Positions 14,356-23,561 of a stretch of DNA of 42,264 bases are shown here, piece after piece. Numbering within the stretch: position 1 is the first letter of the stretch; the number at the start of each line of letters is the position of its first letter. Origin of the DNA: an uncultured Phocaeicola sp. (lineage in GTDB: Bacteria; Bacteroidota; Bacteroidia; Bacteroidales; Bacteroidaceae). The position numbers and the translations under genes are program-made. The stretch is taken from the NCBI GenBank assembly GCA_944320815.1, contig CALUIZ010000026.1, forward strand, positions 1-42,264, given 5' to 3'. The notes beneath the pieces were generated by a model. That model made no database searches. It saw only the letters and a program-made list of their open reading frames with translations, and was not told the DNA's origin.

Positions 14356-16311
14356 ATGATGAGGGACAGACGAAAAATGCGGATATTTTCGGCAGTGCTT
14401 CTGGCAGTGCTTCCGGTGGCTGCGGGCATATTGTTTGCCTGCCGCGGTGTGTTGTTGCGGAATGTGGCGGAACGCAGAGTTTCCGGTATGGAGAAAAGAA
14501 CCGGCCTCGACATAGGATACCGTTCTTTGCGTTTCGACGGGTTTGGCGGAATCGTCATTGAAGATCTTTCGGCATTTCCCGCAGGCAGAGATACGTTGCT
14601 CGGCTTGCGCTCACTCAAGGCGGATGTGGACATATGGAAACTGGTGAGGGGAAAGATTGACGTGGAGCGTGTGGAGCTGGACGGTCTGAGGGTGAATTTT
14701 CTCAAAAAGGATGGTATGTCCAATTACGACTTCCTGTTTGCCCGTCCGCAGGAAACGGAGGAGGGGGGAAGAGTCTCCCGGAAAATTCCGGAGACGGATT
14801 ATGCGGACGAGGCGGAGTGGCTGCTTGATGCCATGTTCGCGCTGCTTCCTGCAGATGCGAAACTGACGGATGTGGAGGTGTGCGAACAGACGGACAGCAA
14901 CAGGGTGAAGTTGCGCGTGCCGGAGCTGTTTGTTCATGACCATCGGTTTGAAAATAAAGTTATCTTTGAGGAAGACGGGCATGTCCAGCACTGGAAGACG
15001 GAAGGGGAAATCAATTCGCCTGAACGCAGACTGGCATTTTCTGTCTGTGCTCCGGATCTGACAGTTCCTTATATAGGGCGCAGGTTTGGCGCAGAAGTGA
15101 AATTTGACACTCTCAGGTGCCGGTTCGTGCAGGAAGAAGGGAGAGAGGAAGTGCGTCTGTCGGGACAGGCGGAAGTGTCCGGTCTGGAGGTTTCCCACTG
15201 GCGTCTTTCACCCGAAGCCGTGAAGCTCGACCGTGGCGCACTTGATTTTCGTGTTCGGGTGGAGTCTGACGCTTTCCAGCTTGACAGTACCAGTGCGGTT
15301 CGTTTCAATATGCTGGAATTTCATCCTTTCCTGCGGATGGAAAAGAAGGGGAGGAAAGGTGTCGCGGGACTTTCTTCATGGCATTTTACGGCCTCAGTGC
15401 GGAAGCCCTGGTTCCCTGCCGGAGAATTGTTCGGCTCGCTTCCGAAGGGACTGTTCGGTCATCTGGAGGGTATCCAAGTGGAAGGAAGTCTGGCTTACTC
15501 CGGTTATCTTGATATAGATTTCTCACAACTGGACAGCCTGAAGTTTGACTCACGGCTGGAGTCCAGAGGTTTTCGCGTATCCCGTTTCGGAAAGTCCGAC
15601 CTGCGCAAGATGACAGGTGAGTTTGAATATACGGCTTATGAGGACGGGGTGCCCGTCCGCACGTTCCCCGTCGGACCTTCATGGAATCATTTTCTCCCGC
15701 TTGACAGCATTCCGCCGATGATGCAGGCAGCGGTGCTTCAGAGTGAGGACGGAGCCTTCTTTTATCATCAGGGGTTTCTTCCCGATGCGCTGCGTGAAGC
15801 TATGATATATGATTTGAAGAAGCGGAGGTTTGCGAGGGGAGGGAGTACCATCTCAATGCAGCTGGTGAAGAATGTGTTCCTGAACCGCAACAAGAATCTG
15901 GCACGGAAAATGGAAGAAGCTCTGATTGTATGGTTGATTGAGACATGTCATCTCACGTCGAAGCAGCGGATGTATGAAGTGTATCTGAACATTGCGGAAT
16001 GGGGACCGATGGTGTATGGCATCCGTGAGGCAGCCGACTTCTACTTTGCGAAGTCTCCTTCCCGGCTTTCCTTGGAGGAATGCATATTTCTGGCTTCCAT
16101 CATTCCCCGTCCCAAACATTTTATGTGGTCGTTTACCGAAGAGGGACGCTTGAAGGATTCCCAGGAAGGACATTTCCGTCTTGTCGGGCAGAGGATGGCC
16201 GCGAAAGGGGTGATTACGGAGGCTCAGGCAGAGGGAATTGACATCTCCAGAGTGGTGTTGAAAGGGGAGGCAGGGAAGTTCTTCCATGTGTCCGAATCGG
16301 TCGGCCGCTAG
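14356..16311 (+). CDS. AsmA-like protein fused to a GT51 peptidoglycan glycosyltransferase
   Basis: This 651-residue protein has one N-terminal membrane segment (~8-29). A region of about 400 residues follows with the AsmA/DUF748-like pattern (LDIGYRSLRFDGFGGIVIEDL, IDVERVELDGLRVNF), seen in envelope lipid-transfer proteins. The C-terminal third (~435-640) is a family 51 glycosyltransferase: SEDGAFFYHQGF with catalytic Glu464, RGGSTISMQLVKN at 494-506, and EVYLNIAEWG with Glu541. There is no transpeptidase domain, so it is an MtgA-like monofunctional enzyme that polymerises lipid II in the periplasm. ATGs at 14356, 14359 and 14377 are possible starts. The AsmA assignment rests on pattern; the GT51 assignment is firm. 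Confidence 0.88.
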   Translation: MMRDRRKMRIFSAVLLAVLPVAAGILFACRGVLLRNVAERRVSGMEKRTGLDIGYRSLRFDGFGGIVIEDLSAFPAGRDTLLGLRSLKADVDIWKLVRGKIDVERVELDGLRVNFLKKDGMSNYDFLFARPQETEEGGRVSRKIPETDYADEAEWLLDAMFALLPADAKLTDVEVCEQTDSNRVKLRVPELFVHDHRFENKVIFEEDGHVQHWKTEGEINSPERRLAFSVCAPDLTVPYIGRRFGAEVKFDTLRCRFVQEEGREEVRLSGQAEVSGLEVSHWRLSPEAVKLDRGALDFRVRVESDAFQLDSTSAVRFNMLEFHPFLRMEKKGRKGVAGLSSWHFTASVRKPWFPAGELFGSLPKGLFGHLEGIQVEGSLAYSGYLDIDFSQLDSLKFDSRLESRGFRVSRFGKSDLRKMTGEFEYTAYEDGVPVRTFPVGPSWNHFLPLDSIPPMMQAAVLQSEDGAFFYHQGFLPDALREAMIYDLKKRRFARGGSTISMQLVKNVFLNRNKNLARKMEEALIVWLIETCHLTSKQRMYEVYLNIAEWGPMVYGIREAADFYFAKSPSRLSLEECIFLASIIPRPKHFMWSFTEEGRLKDSQEGHFRLVGQRMAAKGVITEAQAEGIDISRVVLKGEAGKFFHVSESVGR

Positions 16312-16338
16312 ATTTCTGTGGCCGCACATATAGATATG

Positions 16339-16382
16339 AAAGGCCGGCAGAACTTCCTTGTCGGGAGTGTCTGCTGGCCTTT
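16339..16382. terminator. Hairpin between convergent GT51 and condensin SMC genes
   Basis: AAAGGCCGGCAG (16339-16350) pairs with CTGCTGGCCTTT (16371-16382) with one G-T pair. T-runs are short (three T) on both strands, so it is a plausible but weak bidirectional terminator. Confidence 0.55.
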
Positions 16383-16422
16383 GGTCGTGATTTGCATCTT
16401 TCCGTTGCCTGTCGGTCCGGAA

Positions 16423-19400
16423 TCATATCTTCTGGTCTGATATCAGTCTTACGATTCGCGTCTTGCTTTGTGCCCCTTTCGTGAGCAGATAGACATGTTT
16501 GTAGGCATCACGGTTCAATTCAGTAGGCGAACCGTTGATGAGAACAATGTTTCTGTCATTGGCAAATTTCAGGATTCCGTTCACGTTGTTCGGATGCAGT
16601 TTCCCGATTTCATCCATCATGCAATGCAGTTTGAAGTCCCTGAACCTGCGGGAAGCACTTTCCTTAAACACGTTGAGCAGCATGATGTTGATCATGGCTT
16701 TCACCAGAATGTCAGTCCCTTCAGAGCCTACGTTTGAGAGTTTTTCCACGAATCCCGTGTCATTGTCGTTCTCTATGATGCGGAAACGCAGCTCGAACGA
16801 ATCATACAGCCGGATAGTGTCATAGCGGCAGGCATGGATTTCTTTGATGAAATCGCGCAGCAAGGATATGGCTTCCTGCTTTACCAGTTGCTCGTTCTCG
16901 GACGAGAAAAGGTTTGTGCCGGGGGTAAGGTCATAGGCATGTTCCGTATAATATTTATGGATACTCCTGAGACTGTTCACCACCCGGTTGCTGCTTTCCT
17001 CCACTTTCATTTCGATGCACTGTATGACTCCCACAAAGTTACATGTCTGGAATCCTTTGTTCACCATTCCGATAAGATGCTGTATGTCATCTTCCGATGC
17101 GGTCAGCATGGAAGCGTCCATGCTGATACGTTTGAAGATGTCGGAATGTTCGTTGTTGATGCGTCGCACAAACTCATTGATTTTGTTCTCTTCCACAAAA
17201 TCATACAGTTCGTCGGCAAAGTGTATGTATTCCCAGTCGTCCGTAAATTTTGTCTGGAACTTGAATGTGTTGTCTTCATCAAAGTGTCCGGTGAAGAGGT
17301 TCACTTCTTTGCGGAGCCGGTTCTGCAGGGTGAGATATAGGTTGGCGGCATGTCCCAGTTCAGATATCAGTTCCACACATGATTTTTGTGTGGTGATGTC
17401 CTGCAGGTGATGGTTGCCGTTGAAGATGTCCTGATGCGACCGGTACCAGTCGTAGGCCGGAATCTTGTTGAACGCATCCTGGTCGGCTTTCAATCGCTTC
17501 TCCTCTTCTTCAGCTTCACGTGCTTCCCCGTTCAGTCTGTCAATCTGTTCCTGCAGGACGGAAGTCTCTTTCTTCAAGTTTTCTTTTTCCTGATGGAGTG
17601 CCTGTTTCCGTTCTGCCTGTTCCCGTTTCCATTCCGGAATATGGTCAATCAGGTCACGTTTGTCCTTTCGGTATTCGATGATCAGTGCCGCATGGTCTTT
17701 GATGAAAAGCAGCTCCCTGTCGATGTCCCGCAGTTGTTCCGCTATCTGTTGAAGGCGTTCCGTGTCGGCTCCTTGTGTGTGAAGCTCCTGTTTCATCTGC
17801 ATTTCATATGCCGATTTCTCTTCCTGTATGCGTGTCTGTTCTGTCTTGTCTTCTTCCCGGATTGTCTTTGTCTGCAACTCTTTTTCCTGTGCGATACGTT
17901 GGAGAAGAGCATTCCATTCCTGTTTCATGAGATTAAGCTGACCGCTTTTCTCATCATTCAGTCCGCCGAGTTTCTCTTCGATTTGTTGGAGTCTGGTTTT
18001 CAAATCCTTCCTTTTCTGTTCCAGTTCTTCCAGTTTTTTCCGACGTTCCGTTTCCGCCTTCTTTTTCCATTCCTCCAAGTCGAGCATGTCCTGCTGGTAC
18101 TGCAGTTCCAGTTTCTCCAGTTCATATTCCTGCAGGCTGATAATGTCTTTCTGCTCCTTTATTTTCGGCTGATATTTGCTTCCTAACTGCTCGGTGAGCG
18201 TCTCTTTTTCTTTCTGCAGATGCTGCAGCGAAGCCGCTATTTCCTGCAGCCGCTTTTCCCCTTTCTCCTTCTCAGCCTGATAATCATTGATTGATTTAAT
18301 GTTCCGTTCGATGTTGTCGAGCGAGAGACTGATTCCATAAAAGGAATTTCCTCCGTCGGGCGCAAGTTGGGGAGCCAGGTCCGTCTGCCAGAGAATAGAC
18401 TCGTCGCAGAGTTTTCCTATGTTGTCTTCCCACCCTTTCTTGTGCTCCTTGAGCCATCCCTGCAGGGTGCGCTTGCTGCTTTTCAGAAACGTTTCCAGTT
18501 CTTCAGTCCGCGGACGCAGGCGGAGCTGTTCGGACTGCAGGAGTGCCATCGCTTCATCTTTTTCCTTCATTCCTTTCTGCAGTTCCTCTTCCCATTGCAG
18601 TGTCAGTTCCTTGATGGCCAGTTGTGAATTGTCGATGCGGTTGCGTTTGCTCGCATGGAGACCTGTGTACGACTGGATACGGTGCTTCAGTTTTTCCTGC
18701 TCTTCCTCAAAATACCTCTCTTTCCGGCAAAGTTCCGTCTGGTAGCCGAGCGCCGTCAGTTCATTCTGTATGGCACTTTTCTCAGGATGAAGCTGAAGCG
18801 TCAGCTTCTCATATTTCCGGTAAGTGGCTTCCGTGTCCGTTTCATATTGTCGACGTGCCTGTTCGATGCGCTCGTTGCATTTGTTGTTCAGCTCTTCCAG
18901 TTGCCTGATTTTCGCTTCATGGATTTTGTTCCATTGCTGGTCGAGATTCTGTGCAAGCGACTTGTATTTGGTGGATATTTCCGTATAGTGTGAAGTAAGG
19001 ATACGCTGTTCTTCCGTCAGTCCCTGCCGGCGGTTTTTCCATTCTTCCTCACGCATGGAGCGTTCGATGACCGTTTCAATTTTCTGTATCCGGTAATCTT
19101 CCTCCTTTTTCAGTGCCTTCTGCAGTTCATTGTCCAATATGGCCAGTTCCTCCTGCATTTTCCCGCATCGCTGGCGCGAACGTTCCAGAAGCTCCTGTTT
19201 CTGTCCGGCGATTCTGTCGCGTGCAGTTTCCGCCTTCCGTTTCTTTTCATTCCATTGCGGGAGAGCCTCCATCGCTTTGTGATAGGCGGCCGCGAGCTCG
19301 CGGCACCCCTGCGTCAGTGCGACCTGCTGGCGTGACACTTGCCGTGAAAGAGAAGTGATTTCCTTCACCTGTTTCTGGGTTTCCCGTTTCTGGAATTCTT

Positions 19401-20079
19401 CGATGTCGTGCAGACGAGTCTCAAAATTCTTCAGATGTTCCTTGTAAGTGTTCAGGTCGATGGCCGTTTCGTCTTCGTTGATGGAGGAAATGATGGTTTT
19501 CTTGATGAACTCCGCATCGAGCTTTGAATTCAGGAACACATTCTGTATAGTACGCGGGATGTTCTGGTACTGTTTGCTTTCCATGAGCGCATAGCGGTCC
19601 ATGTCGGGGTCATTCCCGTTCCCGTACAGGATGTTGCGGTATTCGTCGTAGGTGTAGATGATGCGCGAATAGTCCGCTCCATACTGGTCGAGTGCCGCAC
19701 GGATACGGTCGGTACCCGTGTATGCCGTACGGTTCTCGTCGATGAAGAACTCTTTCCGGTAGGGCGAGTCGATGAAGCGATAGCACACCCTTCCCATCGA
19801 CTTGAAACTCAGGATGCAGAACGGTCCGTGTTCGGTGGCCACTTCATACACGATGTATGAGTTGGAGTAGGGGAAATAGTATTCCGTATAGCTCTGTTTC
19901 TCCGCCGGGATGCCCAGCTTCTGCGTGTCGGCATTGTAGAAAAAAAGTATGGCTCTCAGGATGGTGCTTTTTCCCACACCCTGCGTGCCGATGAAATGCA
20001 CGTTGCCGTCCAGATAGATGTCGTCGGCATACGGGATATTCGCGCTGTTGATAAAGATGATTCTATTCAGGTTTCTCAT
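16423..20079 (-). CDS. MukB/MksB/JetC-like SMC ATPase
   Basis: This 1218-residue protein has SMC architecture. The Walker A motif GTQGVGKST is at 31-39. A coiled coil runs from about 215 to 940, interrupted near 560-600 by a short hinge-like globular part (WEDNIGKLCDESILWQTDLAP). The C-terminal head has a MukB-like signature (SNVGSEGTD, ~1115-1123), Walker B ending in Asp1156-Glu1157 (CMMDE), and a D-loop-like KLHPNN. The short hinge and head motifs place it with MukB/MksB/JetC rather than canonical Smc. It is the motor that would entrap or extrude DNA with the upstream KITE and kleisin-like proteins. Its start overlaps the KITE gene by 17 bases. No JetD nuclease gene follows. Confidence 0.85.
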   Translation of the reverse strand: MRNLNRIIFINSANIPYADDIYLDGNVHFIGTQGVGKSTILRAILFFYNADTQKLGIPAEKQSYTEYYFPYSNSYIVYEVATEHGPFCILSFKSMGRVCYRFIDSPYRKEFFIDENRTAYTGTDRIRAALDQYGADYSRIIYTYDEYRNILYGNGNDPDMDRYALMESKQYQNIPRTIQNVFLNSKLDAEFIKKTIISSINEDETAIDLNTYKEHLKNFETRLHDIEEFQKRETQKQVKEITSLSRQVSRQQVALTQGCRELAAAYHKAMEALPQWNEKKRKAETARDRIAGQKQELLERSRQRCGKMQEELAILDNELQKALKKEEDYRIQKIETVIERSMREEEWKNRRQGLTEEQRILTSHYTEISTKYKSLAQNLDQQWNKIHEAKIRQLEELNNKCNERIEQARRQYETDTEATYRKYEKLTLQLHPEKSAIQNELTALGYQTELCRKERYFEEEQEKLKHRIQSYTGLHASKRNRIDNSQLAIKELTLQWEEELQKGMKEKDEAMALLQSEQLRLRPRTEELETFLKSSKRTLQGWLKEHKKGWEDNIGKLCDESILWQTDLAPQLAPDGGNSFYGISLSLDNIERNIKSINDYQAEKEKGEKRLQEIAASLQHLQKEKETLTEQLGSKYQPKIKEQKDIISLQEYELEKLELQYQQDMLDLEEWKKKAETERRKKLEELEQKRKDLKTRLQQIEEKLGGLNDEKSGQLNLMKQEWNALLQRIAQEKELQTKTIREEDKTEQTRIQEEKSAYEMQMKQELHTQGADTERLQQIAEQLRDIDRELLFIKDHAALIIEYRKDKRDLIDHIPEWKREQAERKQALHQEKENLKKETSVLQEQIDRLNGEAREAEEEEKRLKADQDAFNKIPAYDWYRSHQDIFNGNHHLQDITTQKSCVELISELGHAANLYLTLQNRLRKEVNLFTGHFDEDNTFKFQTKFTDDWEYIHFADELYDFVEENKINEFVRRINNEHSDIFKRISMDASMLTASEDDIQHLIGMVNKGFQTCNFVGVIQCIEMKVEESSNRVVNSLRSIHKYYTEHAYDLTPGTNLFSSENEQLVKQEAISLLRDFIKEIHACRYDTIRLYDSFELRFRIIENDNDTGFVEKLSNVGSEGTDILVKAMINIMLLNVFKESASRRFRDFKLHCMMDEIGKLHPNNVNGILKFANDRNIVLINGSPTELNRDAYKHVYLLTKGAQSKTRIVRLISDQKI

Positions 20080-20650
20080 TGTCTTCTTCTGTGTCGTCGT
20101 AGATTTGAATGCTTTCTATCAGTCTTTCCAGATAGTGCCATGCGCTCAACACCTTGTAGGTGTTTGTCTTCTCGTTCTCCAGTTCGATGAACGATTCCTT
20201 CATAAGCAGGCGGATGATGTTGTCGAGCACCTCCTTTCGCACGTCCCTGTCCGAGAAATGCTTCCTCATTCCGTCGAGCTTGCTCTGGAGAGTGGCGTTG
20301 ATGTTGGCCTCCACCAGAATCTGTTCCGGCTGGAACCGGCATCCCGTGCCGAAAGTCTCGTCGTAGGTCTTGAACAGGTCGAGCACGTCAATCCAGTAGT
20401 AAGCTCTTAGAATCTTCTGCTCGAGCGTGGCCCTCGGTTCTGCGCGTGAAAAATAGAAGTATTCATTCCCGCGCTCCAGTGTGTAGCCTGTCTGTGCGAA
20501 AAACAGGGAAAGCGCTTCAAAGTTGTCGTCAATCATTTCATACATGTCGCGCACAAGTTCGTTGCAACTGTTCGAGCAGATGAACTGCCCTTTCTGGAGA
20601 AGCTCGAAGATGGCGGACGTATGGTCTGGTATTTTAATGTTCAGTTCCAT
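20063..20650 (-). CDS. MukE/MksE/JetB-like KITE subunit of the condensin
   Basis: This 195-residue protein fits the length of MksE/JetB subunits. The opening IFELLQKGQFICSNSCNELV and the alternating helices with short strands (YTLERGNEYFYFSR) fit a winged-helix KITE protein. The C-terminus (residues ~105-180, QPEQILVEANINATLQSKLD and IIRLLMKESFIELEN) looks like the second winged helix. It would bind the kleisin and regulate the SMC. It overlaps the SMC gene by 17 bases and lies 151 bases after the kleisin gene, all on one strand. The identity comes mainly from context plus fold pattern. Confidence 0.75.
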   Translation of the reverse strand: MELNIKIPDHTSAIFELLQKGQFICSNSCNELVRDMYEMIDDNFEALSLFFAQTGYTLERGNEYFYFSRAEPRATLEQKILRAYYWIDVLDLFKTYDETFGTGCRFQPEQILVEANINATLQSKLDGMRKHFSDRDVRKEVLDNIIRLLMKESFIELENEKTNTYKVLSAWHYLERLIESIQIYDDTEEDNEKPE

Positions 20651-20801
20651 TGTCTTTTTGTTTTATGGTGTCTGTAATTTCCGGTGCAGGTTCCGACCGG
20701 CAAAAACACCGGCATATTCCGCGTGGAGCAGCCGCCTGTTCGTGTCGGAACAGCCTGATACTTTTCCTGTCATATCCCGGTGCTTTTTCCCGGCCGGAGA
20801 T
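20651..20801 (-). other. 151-base gap inside the condensin operon
   Basis: No ORF fits here on the coding strand. The stretch contains the inverted repeat CTGTTC(6)GAACAG (20736-20753) and a direct repeat of ACCGGCA. It is unusually long for an operon whose next junction overlaps. It could hold an internal regulatory hairpin or a weak secondary promoter. Confidence 0.4.
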
Positions 20802-22031
20802 TCACGCCGGATACACTTTCGCATATTCGTATTCTTTGTAGATGCCGTGCCGGTCGCTGATGCGGAGCTGGTTCTCGTAGAGCGACACAATCTGGCAGAA
20901 CAGGGTCGTGCGTTCCCGTTCGTCCACCTTCCGTCTGAACGTATAGTGCATGAGAAAGGAGAACAGGTCTTCCGGCTCCGCGTTCTTGTCGTTCCATTCG
21001 GCCTGTGCCTGCGCCTGGATATAGTCGGAGGCCGTTTCATCAAGGTCAATCGCTTCCTGATATACGGAGGCTGTTTCCATATCCTCTTCGCTGAACGCTC
21101 CGGCTTCATTGCTCCTCACCGTTTCGCGGTGCTGCATGTTCTTCAGTACCTTCAGGATGACGGGACGTGCCTCGTCGCTGCCCAGAAATTCCAGTGACAG
21201 CTTGAAGGATGAAGGAGGCGTTCCTTCCGCCAGCACGGAACGTTCCCGTTCCATCACTTCCGTAAGGTTACTTTTTGCCCGTAGTTCGAATGTGTCGTGC
21301 AGGTATTTCACTTTCCGTATCTTCTCCACCAGAATCACCTGGCTCTTGATTTGGTTCAGGTAGCTGATGATGTCCTGTTGCGCCCGTATCAGACTGTGGG
21401 CGGAAAGCTGGAGCTCAGATCTGAGTTCCAGCAGGATGCGCTTCAGCTCCTCATCGGTGGCTTCCTGGAAGAACTTCCGTTCATCGTGCAGAATCAGATT
21501 TTCCGTGGTGTCAATCAGTCTCTGTATGTTGAGCCTTTTCTTGTCAAGATTTTCCAGTTTGGTGATTTTAATCTGGTAGGTAGGTTCGTGCTTGAACGCA
21601 TGGTCTATGCTGGTCTGCAGATTCATGATGTTGCGTATGGTTGTGCGCGCTATTTTCCGGAACGTGATTTTGATGTTCCGCACATAGCTTTCCCTGCGCG
21701 ACGGAATCCGTTCCTTTGCATGATAGTCCATCAGCTCATGCAGGTATTCGATATATTCATCGATGACCGCTGTGTTGATGTCCTCGTTCGCCTCAAGGAG
21801 CAGTTCGAAGAACTCGAGGAATCGTGCATCCAGTTCCACGAAATTGCCGTTCTGGCGGATCACTTCCTTTTCAAGAAGCAGCTTCAGGCGGTTTTCATCG
21901 TCCTTCAGCAGTGCCAGTGCGTCGGAATAGCGGAATGTGAGCGATTTTCTTTTTTCGAACATCTCCGTGAGCAGCGTTCTGGCAACGGAAACGGTGTTGA
22001 TGATTTCGTGTATGGATCGGAATATGTACAT
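20802..22031 (-). CDS. MukF/MksF/JetA-like kleisin subunit of the condensin
   Basis: The protein is 409 residues from ATG 22031. It is helical throughout, with an N-terminal winged-helix-like part (residues ~15-60, ALALLKDDENRLKLLLEKEVI), a helical middle (~80-260, including ERIPSRRESYVRNIKITFRKIARTTIRN-type basic helix) and an acidic linker (~325-370, FSEEDMETASVYQEAIDLDE). The C-terminal winged-helix-like part (~370-409) ends YEYAKVYPA. This order fits MukF-type kleisins. It is the first gene of the three-gene condensin operon. A TTG eight codons upstream (22055) is rejected because it lies in the -7 box. Confidence 0.72.
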   Translation of the reverse strand: MYIFRSIHEIINTVSVARTLLTEMFEKRKSLTFRYSDALALLKDDENRLKLLLEKEVIRQNGNFVELDARFLEFFELLLEANEDINTAVIDEYIEYLHELMDYHAKERIPSRRESYVRNIKITFRKIARTTIRNIMNLQTSIDHAFKHEPTYQIKITKLENLDKKRLNIQRLIDTTENLILHDERKFFQEATDEELKRILLELRSELQLSAHSLIRAQQDIISYLNQIKSQVILVEKIRKVKYLHDTFELRAKSNLTEVMERERSVLAEGTPPSSFKLSLEFLGSDEARPVILKVLKNMQHRETVRSNEAGAFSEEDMETASVYQEAIDLDETASDYIQAQAQAEWNDKNAEPEDLFSFLMHYTFRRKVDERERTTLFCQIVSLYENQLRISDRHGIYKEYEYAKVYPA

Positions 22032-22052
22032 AAGTTCAGTTGAAAAGTCGGG

Positions 22053-22084
22053 CAAAGTTATAATTTGCGTCCCGAATTTCCAAA
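22053..22084 (-). promoter_or_regulatory. Promoter of the condensin operon
   Basis: On the minus strand there is TTTG at 22084-22081, a 20-base spacer, then TAACTTTG at 22060-22053. It matches the Bacteroidetes promoter and lies 21 bases before ATG 22031. Confidence 0.75.
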
Positions 22085-22171
22085 TCTGCGGAGAGAAAGG
22101 GGCCGCGCGCTTTCTGTAATCATGGTAACATCTTCTGTAATTTGTTTACAGGAGATGCAGGACAAACGTTG

Positions 22172-22179
22172 TACATTTG
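22172..22179 (+). promoter_or_regulatory. -7 box for the DUF3737 gene
   Basis: TACATTTG is a perfect TAnnTTTG match, 64 bases before ATG 22244. No convincing -33 element is seen. Confidence 0.6.
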
Positions 22180-22243
22180 CAATGTGAATTTGGGTTTGAC
22201 GGATAGCGTGCCTGCTATCAATTTATTATATTGAAAGGAAACT

Positions 22244-23092
22244 ATGCAACTGATTAAAGACAAAGAATTCGGCGGCGAACGCCCGTTGTTCGCTTCGCAC
22301 GACCTCCATCTGGACAATGTGACTGTCCTTGCCGGTGAATCTGCCATCAAAGAGTGCAGCAACATCGTGGCGACCAACTGCCGTTTTGAAGGGAACTATC
22401 CCTTCTGGCATGTACATGGCTTTACCATCGACAACTGTTATTTTGCGGTGGGCGGACGTTCGGCTTTGTGGTATTCTGACCATCTGACGATGAAGGACAC
22501 GGTGATTGACGCGCCGAAAATGTTCCGCGAGATGAACGACCTTGACATAGACAATGTGGTGATGAACGATGCCGATGAAGTGTTCTGGCGTTGCAGCCGC
22601 ATCCGCGTGAGGAATCTGAAACTGCATGGCGGGACTTATCCGTTCATGTTCAGCAATGACATTTATGTGGATGGTCTGGAGAGCGACAGCAAGTATGTGT
22701 TCCAATATGTGAAGAATGTGGAAATCCACAATGCGAAAATTACGACGAAGGATGCCTTCTGGGAGGTGGAGAACGTGACTATCTACGATTCTGAACTCAA
22801 CGGTGAGTATCTGGGATGGCATTCAAAGAATCTCCGTCTGGTGAATTGTCATATTTCGGGCGAGCAGCCGCTTTGCTATGCGCACGATCTGGTTCTTGAA
22901 AACTGTACCTTCGATCCGGCCTGTGACCGCGCATTTGAATATTCTACACTGGATGCGGACATCCGTGGAGCCATCACCAACATCAAAAACCCGACATCCG
23001 GACGTGTAGTAGCCAATTCTGTCGGTTCGATAACCCTTGATGAGAATATCAAGGCTCCGGCCAATTGTGTGATTGAGGAAAGAAAAAACTGA
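22244..23092 (+). CDS. DUF3737 family right-handed beta-helix protein
   Basis: This 282-residue protein consists of short repeats typical of a parallel beta-helix: NVTVLAGESAIKECSNIVATNC, then FTIDNCYF, LTMKDTVI, LDIDNVVM, VEIHNAKI and VTIYDSEL, each of about 18-20 residues. Cysteines and aromatics stack at regular places. There is no signal peptide and no recognisable catalytic motif. It is probably a cytoplasmic carbohydrate- or ligand-binding solenoid; the function is unknown. Family members occur in both Bacteroidetes and Firmicutes, which is compatible with transfer, but the base composition does not obviously differ from its neighbours here. Confidence 0.9.
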   Translation: MQLIKDKEFGGERPLFASHDLHLDNVTVLAGESAIKECSNIVATNCRFEGNYPFWHVHGFTIDNCYFAVGGRSALWYSDHLTMKDTVIDAPKMFREMNDLDIDNVVMNDADEVFWRCSRIRVRNLKLHGGTYPFMFSNDIYVDGLESDSKYVFQYVKNVEIHNAKITTKDAFWEVENVTIYDSELNGEYLGWHSKNLRLVNCHISGEQPLCYAHDLVLENCTFDPACDRAFEYSTLDADIRGAITNIKNPTSGRVVANSVGSITLDENIKAPANCVIEERKN

Positions 23093-23156
23093 TGGGATAA
23101 AATCTGTGGGCGGACTTCCCGTTCTGGGGTGTCCGTCTTCCTGCTTCCTGCCGTTC

Positions 23157-23561
23157 TCATGAGTGAGACGTTGGGTGGAGAAGCTGTTTCCGTATCCACT
23201 CCATCAGTACCGCTACCGCATAGTTCTGTTCTTCCTGGGTCAGTTCACGTCCGGCAGGGATGTGATGCCATTTTGCGAAGCACCCGCGGCAGCAGCAAGC
23301 TGTGGCATGTTGGGCAATGAACACCGGATGTCCGTGCATAGGGGTCTGCCGTCCGTCATTGGGAATGACAGCCGGAGCCAGTCTTTTACGCACGAAGTCT
23401 TCGGCATGCCGGCGGATGGTGTCCATTCCTTTTTTCCGGATATATTCTATGTCGGCAATGTTCAGCCGGAAACGGCTCCGGAAATCAGAATGGGAAAGTC
23501 GTTCAAACAGATCGGTGAAATCGTATGCCTTGTCTGTCGTTGGTTGAATGTTTCCGTTCAT
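23157..23561 (-). CDS. DUF4186 family protein
   Basis: This 134-residue protein has a cysteine-rich centre, HATACCCRGCFAKWHHIP (residues ~85-102), with nearby His residues that could bind metal. The opening DLFERLSHSDFRSRFRL and the segment KRLAPAVIPNDGRQTPMHGHPVFIAQH, broken as GRQTPMHGHPVF, match DUF4186 proteins. The function is unknown. The gene begins inside the GH25 stop (ATGA overlap at 23558-23561), so it is translationally coupled to the muramidase. I see no terminator with a T-run after it. Confidence 0.88.
   Translation of the reverse strand: MNGNIQPTTDKAYDFTDLFERLSHSDFRSRFRLNIADIEYIRKKGMDTIRRHAEDFVRKRLAPAVIPNDGRQTPMHGHPVFIAQHATACCCRGCFAKWHHIPAGRELTQEEQNYAVAVLMEWIRKQLLHPTSHS

Noticed and set aside
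16468..18993. Several plus-strand ORFs opposite the SMC gene, up to 266 codons
   Set aside because: They are antisense frames of the coiled-coil region; their Phe/Leu/Cys-rich composition comes from Glu/Lys/Gln codons on the other strand.
22032..22055. TTG start for the kleisin-like gene
   Set aside because: It falls in the -7 box TAACTTTG (22060-22053), which has a well-spaced TTTG upstream. ATG 22031 follows directly.
16423..22055. Complete Wadjet (JetABCD) defence system
   Set aside because: No JetD/TOPRIM gene is present on either side, so only a three-gene condensin can be supported.
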